64,000 bases of DNA from Albugo candida (Eukaryota; Oomycota; Peronosporomycetes; Albuginales): NCBI GenBank assembly GCA_040437565.1, contig JBDOQK010000014.1, positions 434,001 through 498,000 on the forward strand, in the 5' to 3' direction. Position numbers and translations under genes: made by a program. Within the stretch, counting starts at the first letter, position 1; each line of letters starts with the position of its first letter. Shown here piece after piece: positions 32,880 to 46,479 of the stretch. The notes beneath the pieces are model-generated. The model made no database searches and was not told the DNA's origin. It saw nothing but the letters and a program-made list of their open reading frames with translations.

Positions 32880-33710
32880 TTTATTCAGTCCCCATCTCCA
32901 TAAAGTAATAGATTACAAATTTTATATCAAAAAAAATGGACCTCTGTGTCAATAGGTACGTTGTATTGTATGCTGATTGTGCTGTAAATAGTCATATTTA
33001 TCTGACAATTCCTTCATTGCAGGTGATCTACTCTCAGTAGATCCAGCAGTACACTTCGCCTGCAAAGGGCAGCTTGCACTCATTTGCAGCAAAGTGCAAA
33101 GCAGCGAACCATGTTTCAAATGCAGCTTGCTTGCATGCTCTTAGTGGTGATGGAAAGATTTTGCTGCGCGCAGCTCATCTACAGTACTAGCAGTGGCTTA
33201 GTGATGACCGAAAATTTTAAGTTTCGTGGACTGTGATCAAGTGCAAGTAATTGTGACTATATGCCATTAACTAGCTGCAACTCCAATTTACTATAGGCTT
33301 GTTGACATCCACAATTGGCCATCTTTGCGCCCTTGTTTTTCGTCATTAAGTGGTACTACTATCTGGTGATGATGCTGATCAGCATTGATGGCTGGCTCAA
33401 CAGAAGAATCAGCAGCACCAACAACATCTGAAGCAGTAGATTTAGATGTAGACTTCGCTTAACAAGTACAAAGTTTGCTGAAAGAGAAGTTTTTTTCGTG
33501 ATTTTGTTGTATTTATTCGGTTGCATCTATTCAGACCAATGAAAGGACACGATTTCCGTTTATTTCGAGGGTGAGAGCTAGATAACGATTACCGTGGCTT
33601 TATTTATATTCTGTTATATTTTTACACCAATCAGAAGCCACGCATTTCATTGATCTATGGAGGCTGAGGGCTGATTAAAGAAAAAAGGTGGGGGATGAAT
33701 AACGATGCCC
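32880..33710. mobile_element. MULE family A, non-autonomous copy A3
   Basis: The right TIR (33490-33710) ends AATAACGATGCCC and contains GGCTGAGGGCTGATTAAAG, the complement of the family A start. The left TIR (from about 32880, TTCAGTCCCCATCTCC) is worn and shortened. The interior, with CTACTCTCAGTAGATCC, matches the short family A element at 56671. There is no coding capacity. Confidence 0.6.
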
Positions 33711-33733
33711 AGAAATTATATCAGGATAATAAA

Positions 33734-36700
33734 GGGAGCTGCTATCCGTACCCTTCCTCTCCTCACATGTTACATGTATTTTAATACCCCCTTATTTAGG
33801 TAATAGATTACCCCTTCTTGCGCGGCACATGCTGAACGGGAAACCCCTTGAACCATCCCTTGAACCCCTATACAACACATATGTGCTACACGACCACGGC
33901 CTCTTCTCCACCTTAACGCCTTCCTTCTCTGCTAACAAAGGGACATTACAGCTCTCAAACTTCCACTTTATCGTCACGCTGTCTAATTTTAGCTTATGAA
34001 AGACCCCCCCAGTGCCTTCTCTCAAAAAGCAGATCACGCGATCAAAGCATTTTCCATGCAGAACGGGTTTTGTTAACCGCGATCGGTCAAAGACAAACAA
34101 GGCTGGCACGTAAATAAAAAAATACGGAAGGTCTGGTTGAAAGGTGCACATGCCCGAGTTCACGAAGTTAAGGGAGCGGCCTTCGTCGGACGTCAACAAT
34201 AAAAGCAAACTGCAAGTGGCAAGCTGACATTCAGTAAACAATAAGCGAATGCACCTATGTCTAGAATTTTGAAGTCCTCCCGTGCGGGCAAAATAACGCA
34301 GAAGACCCTTCCACATATGCGATAAACCGAGTCATACAACCGAAAAAGAAGTGCAAGTGATGATAATGACATAGGCTGGGGTGACACCGTACGCAATTCT
34401 TGCGACCCTTCGTCAGAACGATCCGTTTTGCTTGCTGCTGGAAAAGACGTGTACAATACCAAGCAAAGGGTATGGCGATCACAATCTGCCTCGTAATGTT
34501 TACTTTGACAAAGGTTCTAAACATCCTCCAGGTTAGTAACTCTGCGCTGAACGGCCGACGACCAGGTGAGGCTCTTTTGGACCGTTTTGAGAAGGAATAG
34601 GTCTATCACAAGCTTCACCAAAGTGATAGTCGAGAGTTGACTTATTTATTATTTGCGCCAACAACAGCTATATCACTTGCAGCGGAATTCATATCAAATG
34701 CAGTGCGTAGCACAATATTCAATGTTACAAAAATTATGCGTGCTTTATAATGTACCACTGATCAAGCCCATTATCTCTATGTACACAAAGGTCTTAATGG
34801 ACTCGTCGCACAAGACAAACAGGTAAAGTTTGATGGTTCTGCTAAGCTTTACCAGCGTTAGGCGTAAACTAACGGCCGATATCATGGATATAAACTGAAG
34901 TTGTTGCATAAAATTGGGGTTACGCCAAAAAAGAAGACAGTATCGCTGTCTTACGCCTTCCCTTCCGAAGAAAAGCGAAAGAGACTACGTATGGGCTCTG
35001 CGTCAATTTCGGGACTTCTTTGGGCATTTACTCAGTTCCGGCAAAATAGCTGTGGTTGTGGATCGTGAAGTGGCGCTGGTTGCAGGCACAAAAATGGCGT
35101 TCCCAAGTGCTACTGTGCTGATCTGCTCTTGACATCGAAACAAGAATGTGCAAGCAAGAGCGAAGCGGCACTTTTGCAAGACGGAGGAGTACGATAAGTT
35201 CTGAAACTAGTGGATGGCTCTCTGCAACGCACCTACAGAAGCGGATTATCACAAGCAACGGGCATTCTTCCCGCCAAGCTTGCCGCTGCAATTGGCAAAA
35301 TACTTGGAGGACACTTGGCTTGAAAAGCACAAGGAAGGATTTGTTACTGCCTGGACCAAAGATTCCCTACATATTGGAGATGCTGTCACGTCGCGTGTAG
35401 GGGGGAGCCATGCATTTCTAAATAGTGAATTGCTGTTTCAATACTTGACTTAGATGAAGTGTACAGCAATATTGGCCTCGCTGGAGATGCCCAACGCCGC
35501 GAAAATAGCCGACAGATCGGTCCTCAGGATGCAGCTTCCAGTTAAACTCAAAGCTCAATTCTTGGGAAACGTCGTTCTCAAAATTTCAGCACATGCACTG
35601 GGCAAGGTATGTGAACAATGAATGTCGTTTTTGCCAGGCGGGCATGAGCAATAACAGCTGGCACTCGATCCCAATGGAGTAGAGGAATGCAGTAACCTTT
35701 GTGGGAACAATGGGACTCCCCTACCAACGTTCTCTACGAAAGATGTTGACCAACAATAGGTGTTTCAAGGTTTCAGACTTCCATATACATTGGTGCCTCC
35801 AGCAACCACCACCGCCTACAAATGCACAGCAAGAGCGAAATTTCCGCTATATTGTGGAGTCGGTTTCAACACGGTACAAGGATGAACGAATACCAGCAGT
35901 CCATGCTTCGAACCGCACTTGAAGCATTAGATTTCTCGCACGCATTTTTCATGAAGAATACCGTAGTAGCGCGAACACGTGGGCGGCCATTGGGCTCGCA
36001 AAACCGTTCTTCAACAAGGCGCGATCCTTCACTTTTTGAGCATGTGGAGGAAAAACGCCGCAATAAGCGAAAATGCGGGCATTGCAAGGATGTAGGACAG
36101 TACAGATTCACCTGCCCATTGCTTGCGGAGAAAGTTGCCGGTATCAGAGCAATCAGCCAAATTGAGAGCAAGCGCAATGCAAGTCAGCAGCATTCATGCA
36201 TGCGGGTTTGTCTTGAAATGCCTTTGGTACTTTCTAACCGACATCTTCCTTTTTTCCAGACTCATCCCATTACTGTGACAATTACCGATGGCGGAAAATG
36301 CAAAATCGCAAGAATAGGGCGTTGAAGTAAGCCGCAATGATTGTGTATAATTTCTTCGTACCGGTTTTTTTTCAGGCTATTGAAATTGATAGTGATTCCG
36401 GCGGCGATGTTGTTGAAGAAGGCTGGACGCTAGAGGAAGAAATGTAACCGCTATATTTGGCCAGCAGCTGGCTCAATGACCAGAAAATCATATCATTTCT
36501 CCGAACTTACACCCCGGAGTCGACGGCGGTTATCATAATGCCGCACATAAGGAGATTCCTTTTCGGCAATTGCAAAAAATACGAAGCGTCTTCCTTGAGT
36601 CTCTGAGAGTGCACACACCATCTTCATCAATAATCCTGACAACCGTATTGTGCACAGGAATATATATGTATGGGAAGTTCCCGATCTCACCATGCACCTC

Positions 36701-37045
36701 GTGTACTCGCTGCAGCCCCCGATGCACGACTCCGATGATTTACTTTTCATGACCAGCTTTTCAGGGTCACTCTGGCCAACAACTAGTTGGAAATCGTAAG
36801 TGGCCTGTTTATGATTGATGCAGCTGCACACTACTCTCCACTAACTCACTATTTTTTGCAATAGATTTATTCCGCAAGTCGCTGATTGCCCCAAGCAGAC
36901 CTATGGTATTTCATGCGGATTATACGTAAGCTTTTTTGCCAGGGAAGCCGCTCAAGGTCGGGCTATCGGGGGAGCTTCCCCGCTTGCTCCTGAACTCCGC
37001 GCGGAATTGTTGCCCCAGCAGGGAGCCTTAGAATGCAAATGATTA
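33734..37045 (+). mobile_element. MULE family D, copy D1, with Ulp1-like protease region, broken
   Basis: The left end is GGGAGCTGCTATCCGTAC at 33734; a matching right end was not found, so 37045 marks the end of recognisable coding. Plus-strand parts: MULE region (34970-35130, SERDYVWALRQF, VVVDREVALVAG); a C-terminal zinc knuckle (about 36060-36120, CGHCKDVGQYRFTC); and, after an intron-like linker ending TTTTTTTTCAG near 36375, a Ulp1/C48 protease-like region. The latter shows SSWLNDQKIISFLRTY (36459-36510) and, past a probable intron, YGISCGLYVSFFAREAA (36904-36955), where the Cys sits at the catalytic position of the family. Stops break the frame in several places, one just before the protease region (TAA near 36446). 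Confidence 0.72.
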
Positions 37046-37337
37046 CATAGGTATGATCAGGTGGGAATTAGGATTGTGCAGACTATAAAGAATTTTGTCT
37101 GTCGCTCTTATTTTCATGATAACTTTCCATTTATTACGAGCCCTTTCAAACCAATCAGTAAATCAACGATAGATTCAGCAGTCACAACACTTTATTATTC
37201 AAATCATATGTCAATCGAAATTCTGTTGAAGCATCTCCCTTTACCAAAACTGAAGCGCCGAACTCAACACATAAACAAACCAAAACATCACAAGGTATTG
37301 ACTCATGTTTGATTATCGGGGGTAGGTGTTTATTATA
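37046..37337. other. Spacer between D1 coding remnants and A2
   Basis: Nothing is recognised; it may hold the missing right part of D1. Confidence 0.35.
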
Positions 37338-38292
37338 GGGAATCGTTATTCAGCACTCACCTTTTCTATAATCAGCACTCAGCCTTCATAGCTTAATTGA
37401 TTAGTGGCCTGTGATTAGTTTGAACGAATAAAACAGAATAAATAGAATTAAATTGCGGGAATCGTTATCCAGCCCCCACCCTTCATAAATTAATAGAAAG
37501 CGTGGCCTCTGCTTGGTCTGTAAAAGTGCAACGGAGTGAATAAAAAATATCTAAAATCACACTCTCAACTTCAATTTACTTTTAGGCTAGCTGACATCTA
37601 GAATGGGCTATCCTTGTGCCAATGCTTTCCGTCATCAAGTAATACCGCTGTCTGTTGATGATTTGGATCAGCATTGGTGGCTGGTACAGCCAATGCCAGT
37701 TCATATTGAGGCTGGGACCATGCCAATTGGGATTGAAATAGCATTGAAGAGGATTTACGATGCGCATGGGAATGGTTCCAATCATCGTAAGCGTGCGCTG
37801 CTAGACAAGTCTTGGAAGTCCTAGATACGGAAATTCACGATCCTGTGCAAGTGCGCACGCGTGATAAGACATCGATCTCAACGCAGCGAATTCCATCGAA
37901 GTTTGAGCATGTTACTGCTGCTTTATATGTTCCTGTGCATCGCCGAAGATGTCGAAAAAATGGCAAAAGACAGGTCATAATGCCAGAACCTGCCGTCAAG
38001 AAGCAACAGCAGCACCAACAGCACCAGCAACACTTGCATAAGCAGATTTAGATACAGACTCAGATTAAGTGGTACAAAATTTGCTGAAACCAAGATTTTT
38101 TTCGAGTTTCTTGTTTTCATTTCGTTGCATTTATTCGAACCAACCAGAGGCCACGATTTTAAATAATTCATGAAGGGTGGGGGTGATTAACGATTCCCGT
38201 GATTTGATTTTTTATTCTGTTATACTTATTTCAACCAACGATAGGCCACTAATCTATAAGCTATGGAGGCTGAGTTCTGACTAGCGATTCTC
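37338..38292. mobile_element. MULE family A, copy A2, with transposase 3' end
   Basis: The left TIR starts GGGAATCGTTATTCAGCAC (37338-37570). The right TIR (38075-38292) is its imperfect reverse complement and contains the same inner duplicated motif. Between them the plus strand encodes the C-terminal end of a SWIM-type MULE transposase: GYPCANAF (37602-37625), then a polar linker, then RRRCRKNGK (around 37940-37965), a degenerate zinc knuckle. A CAGCAGCACCAACAGCACC tract follows. This ties family A to MULEs and explains its other, gene-less copies. Confidence 0.75.
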
Positions 38293-38468
38293 TATATCTT
38301 ACGTTAAAGCATTAATTAAAGCTACCTTTTCGACCAATCATTGTTACAAAAACTAGTTAATCAGAGGTGTTTTGTCTGTGGCATTAGCCAGAACGTATGT
38401 GGCAATAGTCACACCTTACAATAAATTACGGTCTAGAGCATTACTAATAATTAACATGATGAAATACG

Positions 38469-41400
38469 TGTTGGAAGGACTTAAGAATGTGCTTTAGGTT
38501 TCTAGTCGCACTTGGTACTTAGTCGAAAGGATTGGTTAGGATTTTAATTTTCTTGAAAATAAAACCTCGGTTTCGGCAGCTTTTCCCTACAACGAAACCG
38601 TCTTCGCTCACCTGCCAACAGATTATGAACCCAATCAAGATTCCACCACCCAAGACTATGGAAGAATCCGACAGATTAGATTAGTCGAAGATGGACCGAA
38701 TGATGCTACTGCTGGAGACACTCGAAAATTTACTGCATAAGATCGAAACCTAGCAGAGCTTCGGCTGGTCCGTCCCGCCACCTGCGCGAACGGGAAGTGT
38801 ATTTGCTTGACCAAGCAAACAAGTACAGGGTTTGACGATGTCATCACTGGTTGCGAAATCGATGCAGAATCATGAAAGTGGATGAGAAGAAGATTTGCCC
38901 ATGCGGTGCAACAAAATACGTATGACGGGCTCCCACCGAGTCACATTCCCGTCAGGAAAGAATATGAAGCTCGCAATTCAGGCATTTGACGGGATGGAAA
39001 CACACTCTGGTCTTGGAGCGCCGTTTACTCAATGGGCTTCTCGTTTCTTGTGGCAACTATCGCATGCCCAACAAGCATTCGGCGGGATTTGCAGTGAGGG
39101 GGTGAAGATGGACAGCCTAGGGCGCCATCTGAGCGGCAAAGCGCCACTTATTACGAGCAGCAAGTCCCTCAATGGGTGACACAGTGCTCTACCGTTGAAC
39201 AAGTTGGCCGGATTAACGAAGTGTTTTGGCCCAATACCACCATAACGCAAGCAAAATGGTTTTTTACGACACAAAAACCGACTGGACGTTCTTTGAGCGA
39301 GCATTTTCTATTCTTGTCGGCAGTCAGTGAAAAAGATGATACGCTTCTGAAAAGCGTTACCAAGTACGCAAAACCTGATTTCAAACAAGCTCTGATGGCC
39401 CGTGTCAGCACAATGAGAGAAGAATCCAGACGGCAAGCCGAGGAATGGTGTCAATTTCCCCAGCTTATGGTTTAAGGCATCAGTGATGCACCAAGAAAGC
39501 CAAAAAAAAAATGGACTCGAGACCGAATCGGTGCGATAAGGGAATCGAAGCCGAAGACGCGAATGAAATGCTACAATTGCGAGAAAAGTGGACATATGAA
39601 AAAGGATTGCCGGAAATCAGAGCTCCATCAGCAATGAAGACATCGTTGTAGGGATTGAATGCAAAAGTACTGCACTCTAACGAACGAAGACAGTATGGAT
39701 TCTAGACAGCGGATCCAGCAGGCTTCTCGTGACGGATAGAAGCATGTTACAACATCGAAAGAAGTGCAAGGAATCATGCATACTTCCAAATGGGAAGGAA
39801 GTGAAGATGAGATGGACAGGATCGGCGAAGATTATCGCAGCAGCCACCCGTTTACCGAGGAAGTTTTTCTTGAACGATGTGCAACAGTCGGAACACCTCC
39901 CTTGAAACATTGTCTCGTATGGAAAGTTGGAGGCGAAGAGATGCAAGTTGATGTATCAAGCAGATAGATCGAGAGTTGTTCAACGTACTTCTGATGGTGC
40001 GATCGTGTTCAAAAGCAAATATGGCCAAGAACGTTCTCGAACTGATACAGAAGGTTGAGAACGCGTATCAAGTGTTATGGATATATTCGCTTCAACTGAA
40101 TCCGTGAACAAAACAAACAAGCGGATAGGAATTCTTCTACACTTCCATCAACAATTTGGTCATCTAAATTACTATACTATTGAGCGCATAGTAAAGATTC
40201 CGGAATGAGGAATGGAGATTGACGACTACGGCGATTGAAATGCTCTACTTGCGTGGAAAGCAAGAACAAAGAACAAACACTCTCGAAAAGAAACCGGTAT
40301 AAACTACTGAATTGGCGGAGTCATATGCAGTGATCTGAAGGACCCGATCACGCGTCTAGACCGAAACGGAAATCAATACTTGGTCAATCTCATCGACTAC
40401 AAATCGAACTATTGTCGGGTTTTCTTGGCCAAGATTAAGAGTGAACACCATCAGCTGTAAAATTCCAAGATTTCCTGATTTACCTCTAGAAGAAATTTGA
40501 TTGTAAGATTCATGCTCTACGAACTGATGGCGGCGCAGAGCACAGAGATGTCGACGCTTTTTGCAAAGAAGAGGGAGTACGAAGACAAATCAATGGGGTC
40601 GAAAATTAAGCCTCGAATGGGAAATCCGAACGAATGGTATAGGACAGTCATGAACCTAGTGCGGTCTATGATATTTGGAAGCTCCATGGCGCTAACTGCC
40701 GGGGTGATGCCACTGAATATGCGACGTATATCCTAAATAGAAGCCCAACCAGATCGAATGAAGGAAGAAAATACCCTTTGAAAGTGTTGACCGGGAAGAA
40801 TACAAGTCTAGTTGATGTCGTAACATTCGGTTCACCTTGTTCGGTTCGAGTTCGTGTTGGAAAAAGGTCTCTTGCAAAACCAAGTGAACGAGGCACTGTC
40901 ATCGGAAAATGCGATGAAATCAAAGGGTACAGAGTGTATTTACCCAAATCAAAGGCTGTCATTATCACTCAACACATTTCAAATGTAGAGTCAAAAGTTG
41001 GAAGGAGAAAATGGAAATGGAAATTATGAGGGACGTCAACAGGATTTGACAGATGTAGACAAGAAAGCTCATGAGAATACCAACGTTAGAAGGGAATCAA
41101 TCACAACTGCTACAAGAACACGAACAAACATCAGCAAGAAGGATTCAAGAAACAAGATGTTGAATAGAAACCAAGGAGGCAAAGCTTCAGCGCGAGAGAT
41201 CGCTTCAGTGCTTATGGAGCCGGATCCTAAGACGAACAACCAATCAATGAAGTCAGTAAAGCATGTCGAATGGAAGAAGGCTGCAGACGCAAAACTAGCC
41301 TCACTGGACGAAAATCAAACATGGACGATGGTACCAAGAACTAAAGATACCAAAGCCTTACATACCAAGAGAGTATTCAAGCGAAAAAACGACGCAAACG

Positions 41401-42203
41401 GGAATTTGGAACGGTTCAAGGCTAGAATGGTTGCCTGCGGGAACGAACAAGTATTCGGAGTCAACTATGATGTGACATTTGCAGCAGTCATGGATCTAGG
41501 GACAAAAAGCCCATACTAGCTTTAGCGAGGATCTGGGGAATGCCAGCGAGGCATGGTNNNNNNNNNNNNNNNNNNNNNNNNNNNNNNNNNNNNNNNNNNN
41601 NNNNNNNNNNNNNNNNNNNNNNNNNNNNNNNNNNNNNNNNNNNNNNNNNNNNNNNNNGTGGCATTATCGACGATGGAAGCGGAGTTCGTAGCATCGTTGA
41701 AGGCATCACAGGAATTACTTGGAGCAAGGGAATTATTCAACGAGTTGAACGTAAAAGTAAGGAGCCAATGATCTTGTGGATGGATAATCAGGCGGCTATC
41801 AGTCAGTTTCTCAACGAAGCTACTTCAATCAAGGATAATCATATCGACGTTCGTCAAAGAGTTGTCAGAGCTGACGTGGTCAACCAAATTATCGCACCAA
41901 GGTACGTGCGTTCATCGAAAATGATATGGCCGATTTGCAGAGAAAGGCGTTTCCGACACCAAGATTTCTTCAGCTCAGAGAGTTAGGGCAGTTTCGGGAT
42001 CGCACGATGCAAGTTGAAGATGACAAACTTTCAAGTGCAACCAAAAAGGGAGGAGTTTTGGAAGTACTGAAGAACGTGCTTTAGGTACCTAGTCGCACTT
42101 GGTACTTAGTCGAAACGATTGATTAGGAATTTATTTTCTAAAAATAAAACCTCAGTTTCGGCAACTTTTTCTTCCTACGCAGCGTCTTCATCACCTGTCA
42201 ACA
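38469..42203 (+). mobile_element. Copia (Ty1) LTR retrotransposon, decayed
   Basis: A 152-bp 5' LTR (38469..38620, TG...CA ends) pairs with a 148-bp 3' LTR (42056..42203) preceded by a purine tract. Internal parts in Copia order: a gag region with zinc knuckle (about 39170-39620), an integrase region (about 40150-40980), a reverse-transcriptase region (about 41230-41557, running into a 100-N gap at 41558..41657) and an RNase H region (about 41658-41900, STMEAEF). The two LTRs differ at many places by eye, so insertion is not recent. The element is broken many times over and is a fossil. Confidence 0.85.
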
Positions 42204-44848
42204 ATACACGCGTCAGCTGCTTCGAGAGATGATTTTGAAACCAGAAAATTAGTAGTGAAAGGCATCACGCAACACGACAGAAACTATGCGTGCATGCTAG
42301 AAAGAAGGTGGATGCCGGGATGGGAAGTAACGTTTTTAAAGTGCTAGAGATAATTTGAAGCGTGATTGTCCGGACTTGGAAGGGAAGAAGATGAAAGAAT
42401 CGAATTATCTCGTTCGTGTTGATAAGGGATGGTGTTGCGTGAATTGAAAGAGATATCAATTAATAAATGGAAGCTTAAAGTTATACTGAAAAAGTTTTCT
42501 AACTTAATCAACAAGATCTTATCCTTGTTGAGGTTATTTTTACTCGGGATTGGATGCACAAATCTCAGCGTGCAAGGAGTACTTGATGAGATTTCAGATC
42601 ATGAATGATGTCTTGTGCAGACCTGCAGTTTTGGAATTCACTGAGGGGATTGGTGCTGAAAAGGAAACATTCGTTACATTTGTTTGTTTTATTATTGACG
42701 AGGAAACGATATTTGGCTTGCCGAGCACGTGTTGTATGTCTCAACATCTAGCTGCAATCTTATCTATACTAATTAGCGCTAGACTAAGGCTTCTTTATGA
42801 GGTGGGATAACGGTAGGCATTTGATTGGAATGATGTAGAGTGAGAAAGGACTAATCCCAACAAATTATGAACAGTAAAAACTTTCTATGCACGTTCACTG
42901 TTGACAATGCTGCTAAGACGATGTATACACAGAGAGGCAAGAACCGTTCTTTTATTAACTTGCTTTCACGGATGGTTTCGCAGACATTTGTCACTAGCAT
43001 GAAAGAGTTTTGAGTGCTTTCCTTGCTTATATTCAAATGGTGATTCATCGCGCGATGGCTTACACCACAATTCGCAAGTTTCGGGCAAAACGCATTCTGC
43101 AGATTGCCACTTCGGAAAGCAGCCAAGGAAAGAATGTCCTGAAGGTTTTGATATAATAGCGGATGTTATTATTGTAGACTTTCTTATTTTGTGACAAATA
43201 ATTGGTCGTCAAAGTTTTCTGCCCCCTTGGTCGTGGATCACTATTTGGGCTGCCCGAAGACTTACTTGTTCACGGTTAGGACCGAAGGCGATATGAAGCA
43301 AACCGTAAGACTTTACTTTGATGATTCTGCCATTCACTTTTCCGAGAATTCAATAGGAGTGTGATTGAAGGTTATTAAGTGCAGNNNNNNNNNNNNNNNN
43401 NNNNNNNNNNNNNNNNNNNNNNNNNNNNNNNNNNNNNNNNNNNNNNNNNNNNNNNNNNNNNNNNNNNNNNNNNNNNNNNNNNNNTGACAAACTTTCAAGT
43501 GCAACCAAAAAGGGAGGAGTTTTGGAAGTACTGAAGAACGTGCTTTAGGTACCTAGTCGCACTTGGTACTTAGTCGAAACGATTGATTAGGAATTTATTT
43601 TCTAAAAATAAAACCTCAGTTTCGGCAACTTTTTCTTCCTACGCAGCGTCTTCATCACCTGTCAACAATACACGCGTCAGCTGCTTCGAGAGATGATTTT
43701 GAAACCAGAAAATTAGTAGTGAAAGGCATCACGCAACACGACAGAAACTATGCGTGCATGCTAGAAAGAAGGTGGATGCCGGGATGGGAAGTAACGTTTT
43801 TAAAGTGCTAGAGATAATTTGAAGCGTGATTGTCCGGACTTGGAAGGGAAGAAGATGAAAGAATCGAATTATCTCGTTCGTGTTGATAAGGGATGGTGTT
43901 GCGTGAATTGAAAGAGATATCAATTAATAAATGGAAGCTTAAAGTTATACTGAAAAAGTTTTCTAACTTAATCAACAAGATCTTATCCTTGTTGAGGTTA
44001 TTTTTACTCGGGATTGGATGCACAAATCTCAGCGTGCAAGGAGTACTTGATGAGATTTCAGATCATGAATGATGTCTTGTGCAGACCTGCAGTTTTGGAA
44101 TTCACTGAGGGGATTGGTGCTGAAAAGGAAACATTCGTTACATTTGTTTGTTTTATTATTGACGAGGAAACGATATTTGGCTTGCCGAGCACGTGTTGTA
44201 TGTCTCAACATCTAGCTGCAATCTTATCTATACTAATTAGCGCTAGACTAAGGCTTCTTTATGAGGTGGGATAACGGTAGGCATTTGATTGGAATGATGT
44301 AGAGTGAGAAAGGACTAATCCCAACAAATTATGAACAGTAAAAACTTTCTATGCACGTTCACTGTTGACAATGCTGCTAAGACGATGTATACACAGAGAG
44401 GCAAGAACCGTTCTTTTATTAACTTGCTTTCACGGATGGTTTCGCAGACATTTGTCACTAGCATGAAAGAGTTTTGAGTGCTTTCCTTGCTTATATTCAA
44501 ATGGTGATTCATCGCGCGATGGCTTACACCACAATTCGCAAGTTTCGGGCAAAACGCATTCTGCAGATTGCCACTTCGGAAAGCAGCCAAGGAAAGAATG
44601 TCCTGAAGGTTTTGATATAATAGCGGATGTTATTATTGTAGACTTTCTTATTTTGTGACAAATAATTGGTCGTCAAAGTTTTCTGCCCCCTTGGTCGTGG
44701 ATCACTATTTGGGCTGCCCGAAGACTTACTTGTTCACGGTTAGGACCGAAGGCGATATGAAGCAAACCGTAAGACTTTACTTTGATGATTCTGCCATTCA
44801 CTTTTCCGAGAATTCAATAGGAGTGTGATTGAAGGTTATTAAGTGCAG
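42021..44848. repeat. False duplication around an assembly gap (1,364 bp)
   Basis: Bases 42021..43384 recur as 43485..44848 on the far side of a 100-N gap (43385..43484), with no difference seen in the stretches compared. The block includes the Copia 3' LTR (second appearance at 43520..43667) and about 1.2 kb of Copia-like remnant. Identity over the full length and the fixed gap size point to unmerged contig ends, not a tandem duplication. Confidence 0.88.
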
Positions 44849-46030
44849 CAAAAACTGCACCGATAAAGGACAAGAGGGAACGGAGATCTGATATACAAAA
44901 ATGGAACAATGCACCAAATTTGGGACATATGTGTCATAACTCAATTTGGTGGAGCGAACGAATCATAGGATGATAGGAATTGTTGAGACAGTGATGCATC
45001 AGCCTGCAGTACTGAATTCGTTCTGGGTGCAAGCATCAAAGAATGCAGTATACGTCAAGAACCGAGTATACTCAAATGGCGCAGGATGTAGACCATATGA
45101 GAGCATGCTTGGCTAAAAACCCGGACATCCATTGTATTCAGGCGTTTGATTTCCTAATCTACTGTCATATTCCCTTGACAAACAGAAGAAAATGAGCATA
45201 AACGAAAATATGGGATGTTTGGTAGGTTACCGCGAATAGGTTGTTGGCTGGAATTAGTTTCGGATATGAAACCACTGAATTCAGTAATTGAATACGTTGA
45301 TGAATCTACCAAGAAGGTGATATTTGATGAACTTACTTACGAGCAAGACATCTTTTATTAAATAGCTGATTCTCACGACAGAAATCTGATACAATGTGGC
45401 TGATTGCCATCGACGGAAAGATCCTGCTTGCAAGACAAACAAAGCAGAAATCATGTGAGGAATGATATAGCATTTCAAAATGTGTGAGATCTGCACTTCG
45501 AAATAGTGTCATTCCCGAATTGATGAATATTGGATGCGTTCAGCTCTTTTGAAAAGGGTTTCACAAAATGCTCCTGTTGATGCTAGCTCCGACTTAACAA
45601 TGCTGATTGTAGTGATAGCATATCGGGGAATGATATTGAAAACTAAGTGCTTATTCATTCATTCACGTCACAGTGTTGGGCACATTTGGCGATACCGTAT
45701 AAAAGCTACGTGATGTCGACTCAAAATTGCCTCTATCACCGTGAGTTGAAGAAGATCAAGCTACCAAGTAACATCAAGCGATTCTTTACAATTGATTGAT
45801 TCGACATAGACTTTTTTGAAAGTTGCCAAAGTTGACGGATGGGTAAAACGCACAGTACAAGAAAACAAAGCTACTTTGCGCTGCAAGTTTACAGCGTGCA
45901 TGGTCTTGAAATATAAAGAATGAAACGCGCTCATGAGGTGTACGGACACCAAGATATATTCAACATACAAACAGTGATGAAGAATTGTTCCGGATAGCGT
46001 ATAATGTGCAGAACTGATGTATTGATGTAA
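44849..46030 (+). mobile_element. Copia-type remnant (integrase side), fossil
   Basis: Plus-strand stretches such as NSFWVQASKNAVYVKNRVYS followed by PYESMLG resemble the C-terminal integrase region of Copia elements. Faint similarity may extend back to 42204 and forward to about 46030. It has no LTR of its own in view and is heavily decayed. It differs from the element at 38469, so it is a separate insertion. Confidence 0.5.
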
Positions 46031-46479
46031 AGAAACGTAAAATTTAACTCAAAGCTATGCGATTAAATCCCACGCATCATGTCCATCGTTTTTTCCCGCT
46101 TTTCAACTTTACCGCTCTTCTTTTCATCCACTCTGGTGTTTTATGTATTCCCGGCTATTTCAGTTGCTGTGGATAAGGATTTGTCACTCGGATGAAAAAA
46201 GCAGCAAGTTTGACGATAATATACAAAAAGTACAGGTTTTAAATACAGTTCCAGAGTTACACTATGATGATATAAGCATGAGTCTTTTTGCGACTTTCTT
46301 TATAACCTGCATCGCTTAGCTTTCATGCAAACGGTGCCTCCATGACCACGCTAACCCATACAGACTCTTTTGTAATAGTACTACCACTTGATTACGACTC
46401 CTAACATCGGGTCCCTTCAGCTTGGCAGTCACTATTACCATTCTTTGAGGCACGTGCAAACATACGTGCAAGTTCTTCT

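Noticed and set aside
33792-34524. Overlapping minus-strand frames (up to 174 codons) at the left of D1
   Set aside because: No family resemblance, overlapping one another in different frames within a transposon; treated as chance.
43485-44848. Recent 1.4-kb tandem duplication
   Set aside because: No difference seen plus an exact 100-N spacer fits an unmerged assembly overlap, as at four other gaps.
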